Shown here: one piece after another, positions 5,152 through 11,662 of the stretch | Numbering within the stretch: position 1 is the stretch's first letter | How the letters are laid out: every line of letters starts with the position of its first letter | From: JBKCUI01 sp046086605 | Lineage (GTDB): Bacteria > Planctomycetota > Planctomycetia > Pirellulales > Pirellulaceae | Reading direction: 5' to 3' | DNA: 11,662 nt | NCBI GenBank assembly: GCA_046086605.1 | Contig: JBJSXX010000438.1 | Location: 1-11,662, forward strand | The notes under the pieces: model-generated | Databases searched by the model: none | The model's input: the letters and a program-made list of their open reading frames with translations, nothing else | What the model was told of the DNA's origin: nothing | Program-made: the position numbers and the translations under genes

Positions 5152-6313
5152 TTCGCTCGGCAGCTTGATGCACCTGCTCGATCGTTGTCTCCCATGAAAG
5201 ACTCAGTCGGATCGCACCTTGAATGACCTCCTTAGGTAATCCCATCGCTTGGAGAACATGCGAAGGTTGACTCGATCCGCTGGCGCAAGCCGAACCGGTA
5301 CCACATGCAATACCTTCGCGATCCAACGCCAATTGCATCAACTGGCGATCAACGCCTGGAAATGAAATGCTGATGGTGTGAGGCAACCGAGGCGCATCAG
5401 CACCCAGAACAACAGACTTAGGTATCTGATCGATCAGAGTGCTTTCAAGGAGTTCTCGACATTGAAGCATTCGCTCAAAACGTACCTGCTGCTGATGGAT
5501 CGCAAGCTGAGCGGTCATTGCCAGGGCGCTGGCCAGAAAAGGGCTCTCGGTGCCGGGACGAAGGGCCCCTTGCTGAAACCCACCGTAGAGCATCGGCTCG
5601 AATTCGATCCCGTTTTTGACAATGAGGGCACCAATTCCTACTGGGCCATGCATCTTGTGGGCAGTGAGGGTCAAGGCATCGACATCCAGAGCTTCAAAGT
5701 CGACTGGGATTTTTCCGACTGCCTGCACGGCATCGGTGTGGACAGGGATTCCGGCGGATTTGCACAATCCCACGGTTTCTTGGACAGGTTGCAAAACACC
5801 CGTTTCGTTGTTGGCAAGCATGATCGAAACGGCTGCGATCGCATCGCCTTGCTCGATCCACTGAGCGAGCGGACGGATGTCGATTTGACCAGATTGTTTG
5901 CAGGGCAGGTATCGAACTTCCCGGCCCTGCTGCTCGATCCGTTGGGCCATCGCCAGGACGCTTGGATGTTCGATCGAAGAAACAACGAGGCAGCCTTGGC
6001 GTTTGGCGATCAACCCGCATAGTGCCAAATTATTCGACTCGGTACCTCCGCTGGTGAAAATAGCGCGGTCGCTATGCATTCCGCGAGTCCGGGCTTTGAC
6101 AAGTGCCAAAAGACTTTCTCGGGCATCCTCGACGATACTCCGAGCGGATCTGCCCGGTGCATGCTGGCTGGCCGGGTTGACGTAGCGTTTGGATAGTATT
6201 TGCGCAAGGTGATCAGCGACCTGGGGGTCGATCTGTGTTGTTGCGTTATTGTCAAGGTAGATCACAATCGAAACGATCTTGGTGATGAAGGAGGCTCGAA
6301 ATGGGATTCCCAT
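5096..6313 (-). CDS. nifS: cysteine desulfurase, NifS/IscS type
   Basis: PLP enzyme that takes sulfur from cysteine as a persulfide for Fe-S cluster and thio-cofactor synthesis. All key residues are present: DNNATT at the N-terminus (21-26), SGGTESNN (88-95), His116 in SSIEHPSV, HTDAVQAVGK (192-201), the PLP lysine Lys220 in TAHKMHGPVGIG, RPGTE (252-256), and the sulfur-accepting Cys343 in GTGSACASG. The short-loop GSACASGSSQPSHVL pattern fits group I (NifS/IscS). Two starts are possible: ATG 6313-6311 (405 residues) or GTG 6265-6263, which would give the family-typical MIYLDNNATT beginning (389 residues); neither has a clear Shine-Dalgarno sequence. It lies 43 bases behind the membrane-anchored protein gene with no terminator between, so read-through from the ABC operon is possible. 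No iscU-type scaffold gene is in view, so its sulfur partner is unknown. Confidence 0.93.
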   Translation of the reverse strand: MGIPFRASFITKIVSIVIYLDNNATTQIDPQVADHLAQILSKRYVNPASQHAPGRSARSIVEDARESLLALVKARTRGMHSDRAIFTSGGTESNNLALCGLIAKRQGCLVVSSIEHPSVLAMAQRIEQQGREVRYLPCKQSGQIDIRPLAQWIEQGDAIAAVSIMLANNETGVLQPVQETVGLCKSAGIPVHTDAVQAVGKIPVDFEALDVDALTLTAHKMHGPVGIGALIVKNGIEFEPMLYGGFQQGALRPGTESPFLASALAMTAQLAIHQQQVRFERMLQCRELLESTLIDQIPKSVVLGADAPRLPHTISISFPGVDRQLMQLALDREGIACGTGSACASGSSQPSHVLQAMGLPKEVIQGAIRLSLSWETTIEQVHQAAERITRVALRLSSASRSSKSL

Positions 6314-6356
6314 CCGTGAGGCTTTTCATCAATATAAACTACCTTGCTGAGAATCC

Positions 6357-7598
6357 CTAATTCGAACTCGGAATCTCGATCGTGTAAGCCGTCCGAATCG
6401 GAAATGGACCCGAGGAAATGCTCCTTGGTAGCTTGAACTTGAGTTCCCCAACCCCGGGCGACTCTTCACTGTATTCGAAGAACGATGCCGGTGAGTAATT
6501 GCCATTGAGTTTCGTTACGAGGACACTTTCCAATTCACTCGGCATTCGCAGTTTCACCAAAACGTCCTGCGGCACGCTTATCGGCCCCCTTTTTTCTTCA
6601 ATTGCCTCTAGCAAAGCGACCCGAAGCGCAACGGTGAAAAACTCAATCGCCTCGACGAAATGCTGATCCTCCACCGACGCATTGGCCCCCAGGTTATTTC
6701 GGAAGAAATAGGCTTCAAAAATCGCTTCACGAAGGCTCGGTAACGTCCACCCTTGAGTAAATCGCTCCCCAAAATTAGTGTAATAGAAGGCTCGTCGGGT
6801 TTCCAAGTCGTCCAGGGGAGACTGCTTTTGTGCGAGAATCGAGGAAACGTATTTCGCATAGCGTTCAAGAGAGCTTGCAACCATCTTCGAATCCATAAGT
6901 TTCTCGTCGAGCCCACGATGCAACAAACAGAAGTATGCAGCTTTTTTAGGGTTATACCCATTAAGATGTTCAACTGACCAGTGGTAAGCGTCGAGCCCTT
7001 TGACGAATCGCTCCTTTTCTTTGGATGCGACGCAATTGGCCATATCCCAAAGAACCAATTCGTCAATCCGAAACAACGTAAAGTCATTGTTGAGCCTTGA
7101 TACCAACAATGGATCATCCATCGGTTTGGAAACCAAATCGTAAATCGTGTCTAAAAGCAATCGATTGGACTTTGAGAACTCGGCCAATCCCATCGGATAT
7201 CTGGACCAAACGACGTTCGAATCGAAAACGCTACTTTGAGGATTTGATGGATCGTTCGATAAGGAGTTCGATATCGCTGGTGCCTCCTCCGCGAGCACCA
7301 TTTGTTGGGCTTTGATGTAGGGATTCCTCAACTGAGCGACGACAGCCTCCCATCGACGCAGGGTATCGGTGTCGCTAGCGGGCAGTTCAGTTGATCGGGT
7401 TGAGTAAGCACCTGAATTCGGCATCGAGCCGATCTTACTTTCTGCCCAACTCTTTCGCTGCATTTGCTGACGGTAAATCGCACGCTCTCTAGCGAACATT
7501 TGAGTCGCTAGGATCCCTAGGATGACGACCGCAAGAAAGCTTGCAATAGTCGCTGCGATCACCCACCGAGGAAATGCTGTTCTTTTGGTTCCGCTCAT
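6357..7598 (-). CDS. membrane-anchored extracytoplasmic protein of unknown function, ABC operon partner
   Basis: 413 residues. The start is decided by an ATGA overlap (7595-7598) with the permease stop and a GGAGG motif about 10 bases upstream. Residues 1-10 are basic and 11-33 form one strong transmembrane helix, so the remaining ~375 residues should face the periplasm. That part is rich in predicted helices: a polar linker (about 40-110) leads into a stretch with SRYPMGLAEFSKSNRL, and a short predicted beta-rich tail (about 340-410, FFEYSEE...LKFKLPRS...TAYTIEIPSS) ends the protein. No enzymatic, lipobox or known-domain motif is recognised. Translational coupling to the permease suggests it works in the same complex or pathway. 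It is not an ordinary substrate-binding protein by sequence. TAG stop at 6359-6357. Confidence 0.82.
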   Translation of the reverse strand: MSGTKRTAFPRWVIAATIASFLAVVILGILATQMFARERAIYRQQMQRKSWAESKIGSMPNSGAYSTRSTELPASDTDTLRRWEAVVAQLRNPYIKAQQMVLAEEAPAISNSLSNDPSNPQSSVFDSNVVWSRYPMGLAEFSKSNRLLLDTIYDLVSKPMDDPLLVSRLNNDFTLFRIDELVLWDMANCVASKEKERFVKGLDAYHWSVEHLNGYNPKKAAYFCLLHRGLDEKLMDSKMVASSLERYAKYVSSILAQKQSPLDDLETRRAFYYTNFGERFTQGWTLPSLREAIFEAYFFRNNLGANASVEDQHFVEAIEFFTVALRVALLEAIEEKRGPISVPQDVLVKLRMPSELESVLVTKLNGNYSPASFFEYSEESPGVGELKFKLPRSISSGPFPIRTAYTIEIPSSN

Positions 7599-10078
7599 TG
7601 GCCTTTGACCTCCGTCGCTAGTTTCTTAGCCATGACTTCCCAACCACCTCGCCAAGTTTCAGCAGGCGCAAGGATGTTGTATTCGGGCATCACGATGAAT
7701 TGGCCATCTGCAGCAATCTGTTGTGCATAGCTGTTGCTCGAACCGATCTTGTCACGATAAGCGATAGCCTGCTGGCTACCTGCGGGAAATTCCAAAAGCT
7801 TCCATAAGTCGGCGACAACCAAATCGCGTCCTCTTAACAACCGGAGACTTCCTGGTATCGATCCCTGGTTGGGTTGGTTACTCACTTCGTACCCAAGGGG
7901 ATAGCTATCGAGTCCATAATACACGTCCCGTTTGGGATTGAAGTTTCCTTTTGGCTCCCACCAGGCCGCCGCAAGAGCCACTCGCCGGGCCTCATCTCGG
8001 GCTTGATCATCTCCGAGGAATCTAGCAACGGATTCGTAAGCGGAGTCGCCCATCCACAGGCGTGCCTTCGAATGCTTGCAGTGGCCCAAGGCCGAAAGTT
8101 CGATGAGCTCTGCAAGATCACAAAATCGCAGTCGCTTGGTGGCCCTTAAACCTGCGACAACTTTTGGTATATCCGCCATCGCATCGCGGTATTTGCTTAG
8201 AGTCTCCTTCGTTCCGATCCCCGAGTCGTCTTGGGCTTGCATGAGGATGTTTTGAAGGCTTGCTAGCTCCGCTAGATAAGTCTTGAGCAACTCAAGCGAA
8301 TCTTGATTCGCTAACCAGTAATCGGGATTAGCAGCTTGCTTAATCACTTGATTTTGCTGATAGTTTCGGATCTGTTCATTCCGATCGAAGACGGCCTGAA
8401 CGCTGTCTTTGCCGAGTCCATCGATTGAAGTCAGATAGCCGGTACCAATCGTCGGAGTTAAGTGCCTAGCACCAGAATTGCTCCTGGCTAGTTGCTCAAG
8501 TTTTGTTCGAGTCTCGGCTGGCATGTTAGGCAAGTTCCAGATCTTCCAAAGCCCAGGAATCAGCGGAACAAATAACGCTGCGAGTACGAACAGGCCGTGC
8601 TGTAAGTAATACTTCCAATCGATCCTGCGCTCCATCCAGGGCCTCATCATCCACCATGTTGAAATCGCTGTGATCACAAACGATGCAACGAGCATCCACC
8701 AAGGTGCCTCCATCGCAACGACCGAAAAGATGCAATACACAAGGCTTGTCACGAGCACTACCGGTAAGACAATCGCCGAGAGAATAGGACTCTTGATGAA
8801 CTGCGAAACCCATTGGCCCACGATGTAAGTAGCCAAGCAACCCACCAGCAATGCTGCGGTATCGAGCAAGATCCATTGCGAATCCATCCGGGGACCCAAT
8901 CGCAGTGAAAGGTACCTTGCGATGGCAAACGCCAACACGATCGTCAATGGAATCCAGTGACGCGTCAACCAAAGGACCGATGGAGATACACCTCGATCCG
9001 CATAGAATCGAACGCGTTGGCCGATGCCATCGGACTGGAAGGCAAGCACACCTAACAAGCCTGAGAGCAATCCCATAGGCAGTGCCACCCACCCTAACCA
9101 ATCTCCGTCGATGGGTTCGATGTTGCCTTGGATATCATAAGATACTCCGATCGCCAAAAAGGGTAGTGCAGCAAGTCCGATCAGTGACCACCAGAGCCTA
9201 TTTTGAAGGATCATCTGCCATAGCATGCCGCCCAAAGGTGTGACGCTTGGCCATAGCGACCAAGCCTCGGCGAACCGGGCTTCGGACCGTGCATCCTTTG
9301 CGGAACCGATACCGAAGATGGCCGCAAACCAAGCCCCTATGCCCGAGGTTGTACCGGGAGCAGCCAAGGCTGATAATTCCCGCTGGCTCACCCGCCATCC
9401 ATAAACAAGTGCCACGATACTGCCAATCGTCAGCCCGACGAAGTAGACCCAAGAATCTGTAGACCTGTGGGAATCGGAACTCAAGAAACTGTGCTCGAGC
9501 CACGCACTAATTCCGTACGAGATTAACCAAATCGCAAGCGCTGCGGGGATCAGCATCACCAACGATACAATCTGTGACTCAAATCGCCAAGCAAACGCAA
9601 ATCCTGCTAAGCAGAGGAACACAGACACCATCAAATAGTCCGTCATCAATCGATCGCTTGTACTCAGCGGTGCGCCCAAGGCGGATGCGAAAATCGCCCA
9701 TGACGACAAGGCGATCAACCACACTAGAGCCAACGTGACCAGCGCGACCACGAGCTTATTCCAAGCGATATGTTTGGCACTAACGGGCAAGGATCTCATC
9801 CATTGCATGGAGCGAGACTCCTTTTCGGTTCCGACCAACAGAATGCCAACGCCCGTGGCGTACATCATCGGCATCGAAAGAAACAGGAACCAGAATCCGG
9901 TTCCGTGATTGAGCTTTTCAGTGCTGAAAGCTGCCGCAATGAGGATCAGTAGCAGGGTCCCAAAACCCATGCCTAATACCGTCAGCATCAGGGGCAAGAC
10001 CTGCCGAATCTCTTTCCAAAGCAAAGCCTTCGTCCAGGCTGCTTCGTTGGATAACCTTGCAGTCGCTTGACTACTCAT
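7595..10078 (-). CDS. large ABC-2 type permease: two fused membrane halves plus extracytoplasmic C-terminal domain
   Basis: 827 residues, about two to three times the size of a usual ABC-2 permease. By eye there are about 13 hydrophobic helices: six in 27-228 and seven in 295-513. After the second helix of each half comes a coupling-type segment: TEKESRSMQWMRSLPVS (84-100) and QRVRFYADRGVSPSVLW (354-370). This supports an internal duplication, so one polypeptide may supply both halves of the pore. An odd number of helices would place the C-terminal ~310 residues (515-827) outside the cytoplasm. This tail is largely helical and contains KRLRFCDLAELIELSALGH (648-666) and later a Tyr/Pro-rich stretch (720-760). 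The start is set by ATGA overlap with the ATPase (10075-10078) and GGAGG 10 bases upstream. Substrate is unknown. Exact helix count needs a topology predictor. Confidence 0.87.
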   Translation of the reverse strand: MSSQATARLSNEAAWTKALLWKEIRQVLPLMLTVLGMGFGTLLLILIAAAFSTEKLNHGTGFWFLFLSMPMMYATGVGILLVGTEKESRSMQWMRSLPVSAKHIAWNKLVVALVTLALVWLIALSSWAIFASALGAPLSTSDRLMTDYLMVSVFLCLAGFAFAWRFESQIVSLVMLIPAALAIWLISYGISAWLEHSFLSSDSHRSTDSWVYFVGLTIGSIVALVYGWRVSQRELSALAAPGTTSGIGAWFAAIFGIGSAKDARSEARFAEAWSLWPSVTPLGGMLWQMILQNRLWWSLIGLAALPFLAIGVSYDIQGNIEPIDGDWLGWVALPMGLLSGLLGVLAFQSDGIGQRVRFYADRGVSPSVLWLTRHWIPLTIVLAFAIARYLSLRLGPRMDSQWILLDTAALLVGCLATYIVGQWVSQFIKSPILSAIVLPVVLVTSLVYCIFSVVAMEAPWWMLVASFVITAISTWWMMRPWMERRIDWKYYLQHGLFVLAALFVPLIPGLWKIWNLPNMPAETRTKLEQLARSNSGARHLTPTIGTGYLTSIDGLGKDSVQAVFDRNEQIRNYQQNQVIKQAANPDYWLANQDSLELLKTYLAELASLQNILMQAQDDSGIGTKETLSKYRDAMADIPKVVAGLRATKRLRFCDLAELIELSALGHCKHSKARLWMGDSAYESVARFLGDDQARDEARRVALAAAWWEPKGNFNPKRDVYYGLDSYPLGYEVSNQPNQGSIPGSLRLLRGRDLVVADLWKLLEFPAGSQQAIAYRDKIGSSNSYAQQIAADGQFIVMPEYNILAPAETWRGGWEVMAKKLATEVKGQ

Positions 10079-11031
10079 GATTTACCAGCCTCCAGGGTGG
10101 TTGGAATGCTCGCTTCGGAGACCCGTTTGTAAATGCTATCACCACGTGTGCAAGCAACGAAAAGCTCTTCGAGGCTGGCGCTTCGCGATTGAGCACCGAG
10201 AACCCCAGTTGCCTCGCGCCAGTAAGCCGCCGCTGCATCGCCATCTCCTTGGACAATCAACTGCTTCTGACGCCCCTCGGTGATCTCCGCAAGAATGCGA
10301 CTAGGTGCGGGCAAATCGCCAAGTGCAATCAGAGGATCGCTCAGCGATACCGTCACCAACGCGATCGACTCTTTGAGATCCGCAAGTGGCCCTACCAATT
10401 GGACCTTGCCTTTATGCAGAATCGCGATCGTATCGGCCACGCGTTCGATCTCGGCAATCTGGTGGCTCGACAGGAATACCGTTCGACCTGTGGCCGCCAC
10501 ACTGATCATGCTTTCAAGAAATTCTCGTCGCACGATCGGATCGAGCCCCGAGGTCGGCTCATCGAGGATCAGCAGTTCCGGATCGTGTGCCAGAGCAAGC
10601 GACAGTGCGACTTTGGAACGCTGGCCCTTGCTCAGTTGCTTGATTTTGCGACCCGCCGGCAAATCATAGCGGGTGATGAAGTCTTGGTAACGTTCTTTAA
10701 ATCCATCGGGATAGAACGACGAAGCGAACCAGCCGATCTCGCCGATCGTCATCCAATCATAGAGAGCTGGAGAGTCCGAGACATAACCGATCCGTTTGCG
10801 CAGCTCGAGGGCTTGGTCGGCCATCGTAGGATCGAGTCCAAGGATTGAGCAAGTTCCTTTGGACGGTTTTTGGAAGCCGGTCATGATCTTTATAAGTGTC
10901 GTTTTTCCAGCACCGTTCTCACCAAGGATCGCCATGACTGTCCCAGGTGCAACCGCAAGATCGATCCCTTGCAAGGCATCGCAACCACGGTAGTGCATTT
11001 CTATTCCTTGGATCTTGATCGCATCGTTCAT
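10075..11031 (-). CDS. ABC transporter ATP-binding protein (YtrB/CcmA-like)
   Basis: 318-residue nucleotide-binding subunit for the permease that follows. Walker A GENGAGKTT (37-45), signature LSKGQ (133-137), Walker B LLILDEPTSGLD (153-164) and the switch histidine in LSSH (H190) are all intact, so it should hydrolyse ATP. The Q-loop position reads IGYVSDSPALYDWMT, where the usual Gln is replaced (Ser/Asp), as happens in several ABC-2 export ATPases. Residues from about 225 form a C-terminal extension with VTVSLSDPLI, likely a regulatory or dimerisation add-on. A strong GGAGGA ribosome-binding site (complement of 11039-11044) sits 7 bases before ATG 11031-11029. It follows the repressor gene by 56 bases and overlaps the permease start by ATGA, so the genes are one transcription unit. 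Confidence 0.95.
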   Translation of the reverse strand: MNDAIKIQGIEMHYRGCDALQGIDLAVAPGTVMAILGENGAGKTTLIKIMTGFQKPSKGTCSILGLDPTMADQALELRKRIGYVSDSPALYDWMTIGEIGWFASSFYPDGFKERYQDFITRYDLPAGRKIKQLSKGQRSKVALSLALAHDPELLILDEPTSGLDPIVRREFLESMISVAATGRTVFLSSHQIAEIERVADTIAILHKGKVQLVGPLADLKESIALVTVSLSDPLIALGDLPAPSRILAEITEGRQKQLIVQGDGDAAAAYWREATGVLGAQSRSASLEELFVACTRGDSIYKRVSEASIPTTLEAGKS

Positions 11032-11087
11032 ATGAGAGTCCTCCGATGGACGGTTGTTCGGATTGTTGATTCGATGATAAAGGTTGA

Positions 11088-11525
11088 TTAGACGGGGTCT
11101 GATTCATCAGCGATCGAGCCGATGGGAGAGGCGACGGTTGCCACGTTGCCATCGAGGAGACCGAGTTGATCGAGCATCAGTCGTCGGACTTCTTTGGTCG
11201 ATAGACCGCCGTGGAGAGCTTCGCTAATGGCCGATCGCAGACGTTCTTCGAGCAGCTTGCGTCGAGCAAGATTGCATTGCGAGACGGCTTCGGAGCGGAT
11301 GGCCAGGCCCCGACCTCGGAGCGACTCGCAGATGCCATCGGACTGAAGGATTTGAAAGGCTTTGGCGACCGTATTGGGGTTGATGGCCAATTGAACGCTC
11401 AGCGTACGGACGCTAGGTAGAAGCTGTCCGGGGATCAGCACCCCATCGGCCACGGCGAACTTGACCTGACGAACGATTTGTTCGTAGATCGCGATGCCAT
11501 TGCTCGGATCGATCGAGAAAAACAT
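11088..11525 (-). CDS. GntR-family transcriptional regulator, YtrA subfamily
   Basis: 145 residues, the short YtrA type: a winged helix-turn-helix (about 11-76) and only a ~65-residue C-terminal helical dimerisation part, with no room for the ligand domains of FadR- or HutC-type members. The start FFSIDPSNGIAIYEQIVRQV is typical of the subfamily, the recognition region is SVRTLSVQLAINPNTVAKAF (38-57), and a wing GRGLAI (71-76) follows. Start ATG 11525-11523 has AGGTG (complement of 11531-11535) 5 bases upstream. YtrA regulators usually repress the ABC operon they head and lose binding under cell-envelope stress, but the signal here is unknown. First gene of the minus-strand operon, with a palindromic candidate operator just upstream. 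Confidence 0.93.
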   Translation of the reverse strand: MFFSIDPSNGIAIYEQIVRQVKFAVADGVLIPGQLLPSVRTLSVQLAINPNTVAKAFQILQSDGICESLRGRGLAIRSEAVSQCNLARRKLLEERLRSAISEALHGGLSTKEVRRLMLDQLGLLDGNVATVASPIGSIADESDPV

Positions 11526-11552
11526 AAAAACACCTGCTGCTAAAGTACGCGA

Positions 11553-11596
11553 CTAGTGCACTAGCTAAGTATTACACCAGGTCGGTCGCGGGTCAA
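11553..11596 (-). promoter_or_regulatory. operon promoter with palindromic candidate operator for the GntR repressor
   Basis: Reading the minus strand, TTGACC (complement of 11591-11596; 5 of 6 to the sigma-70-type -35) is followed after 17 bp by AATACT (complement of 11568-11573; 4 of 6 to -10). Immediately downstream is a perfect 12-bp palindrome CTAGTGCACTAG (11553-11564), which would cover the transcription start and so block initiation when bound. Imperfect outer arms (AGTAC at 11546-11550 region against GTATT at 11569-11573) extend the symmetry. YtrA-type repressors bind such inverted repeats in their own promoters; assignment to this repressor is inference from position. Confidence 0.55.
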
Positions 11597-11632
11597 CAGG
11601 AGATCGGGCTTATTTGAGAAAAAACCGACTGT

Positions 11633-11656
11633 AAAGCGATTGTCCTCAATCGCTTT
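11633..11656. terminator. hairpin at right edge, probable terminator of a gene outside the window
   Basis: A perfect 10-bp stem, AAAGCGATTG (11633-11642) with CAATCGCTTT (11647-11656), closes the 4-base loop TCCT. On the plus strand only four T end the stem and run on to GG. On the minus strand a run of six T occurs eight bases beyond the stem. It may stop transcription entering from beyond the right edge and insulate the repressor promoter. The T tracts are short or displaced, so efficiency is uncertain. Confidence 0.5.
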
Positions 11657-11662
11657 TGGAAG

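Noticed and set aside
5378..6022. 214-codon plus-strand open frame inside the cysteine desulfurase gene
   Set aside because: It is antisense to a gene with every catalytic motif intact, has no recognisable domain and no ribosome-binding site; long antisense frames are common opposite well-conserved genes of this base composition.
8526..9101. 191-codon minus-strand frame within the permease gene
   Set aside because: Same strand, different frame from the permease; product is Cys/Arg-rich without motifs, while the permease frame is continuous and shows membrane helices throughout.
10189..10848. 219-codon plus-strand open frame inside the ABC ATPase gene
   Set aside because: Antisense shadow of the ATPase whose Walker A, signature and Walker B motifs are clear; the translated product is basic and featureless.

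Overview
The window looks like chromosomal DNA of a Gram-negative-type planctomycete, most likely a Pirellulaceae relative (Rhodopirellula/Blastopirellula-like). This rests on an LpxK lipid A kinase (so an outer membrane with lipid A), a FlgM-like protein of the planctomycete style, a small secreted protein of a type I associate with that group, and a very large ABC-2 permease with an extracytoplasmic tail. This taxonomic call is inference; there is no rRNA here to test it.

Layout, left to right. Bases 1-190 are a 9-bp minisatellite (20 clear units plus one decayed unit, running off the left edge). It abuts the stop codon of a minus-strand gene for a small secreted or anchored protein (185-649). 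lpxK lies divergently on the plus strand (838-1899). An 840-base stretch without a convincing gene follows. It starts with a hairpin that reads as an intrinsic terminator only on the minus strand. Further along it holds a near-perfect sigma-54 (-24/-12) promoter at 2442-2456 pointing at flgM, then a strongly folded leader (2632-2770). flgM (2803-3093) is followed by a bidirectional terminator (3113-3146) shared with a convergent CxxC-rich YkgJ-family gene (3154-3630, minus). Divergent from that is an RsmB/RsmF-type RNA m5C methyltransferase (3736-5151, plus). Its 3' end overlaps by 56 bp the 3' end of a NifS/IscS-type cysteine desulfurase (5096-6313, minus).

The right half is a tightly packed minus-strand operon read from right to left: a YtrA-type GntR repressor (11525-11088), an ABC ATPase (11031-10075), an 827-residue permease (10078-7595) and a 413-residue membrane-anchored protein of unknown function (7598-6357). 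Both lower junctions are ATGA stop/start overlaps. The cysteine desulfurase follows 43 bases later and may be co-transcribed. Upstream of the repressor a promoter (TTGACC, 17 bp, AATACT) carries a perfect 12-bp palindrome at the expected start site, a likely auto-operator. The permease seems to be two fused ABC-2 halves plus a ~310-residue extracytoplasmic domain. With the anchored protein it forms a repressor/ABC/periplasmic-module cassette reminiscent of, but larger than, the Ytr-type envelope-stress systems. This cassette and the sigma-54/structured-leader control region of flgM are the two most interesting parts of the window.
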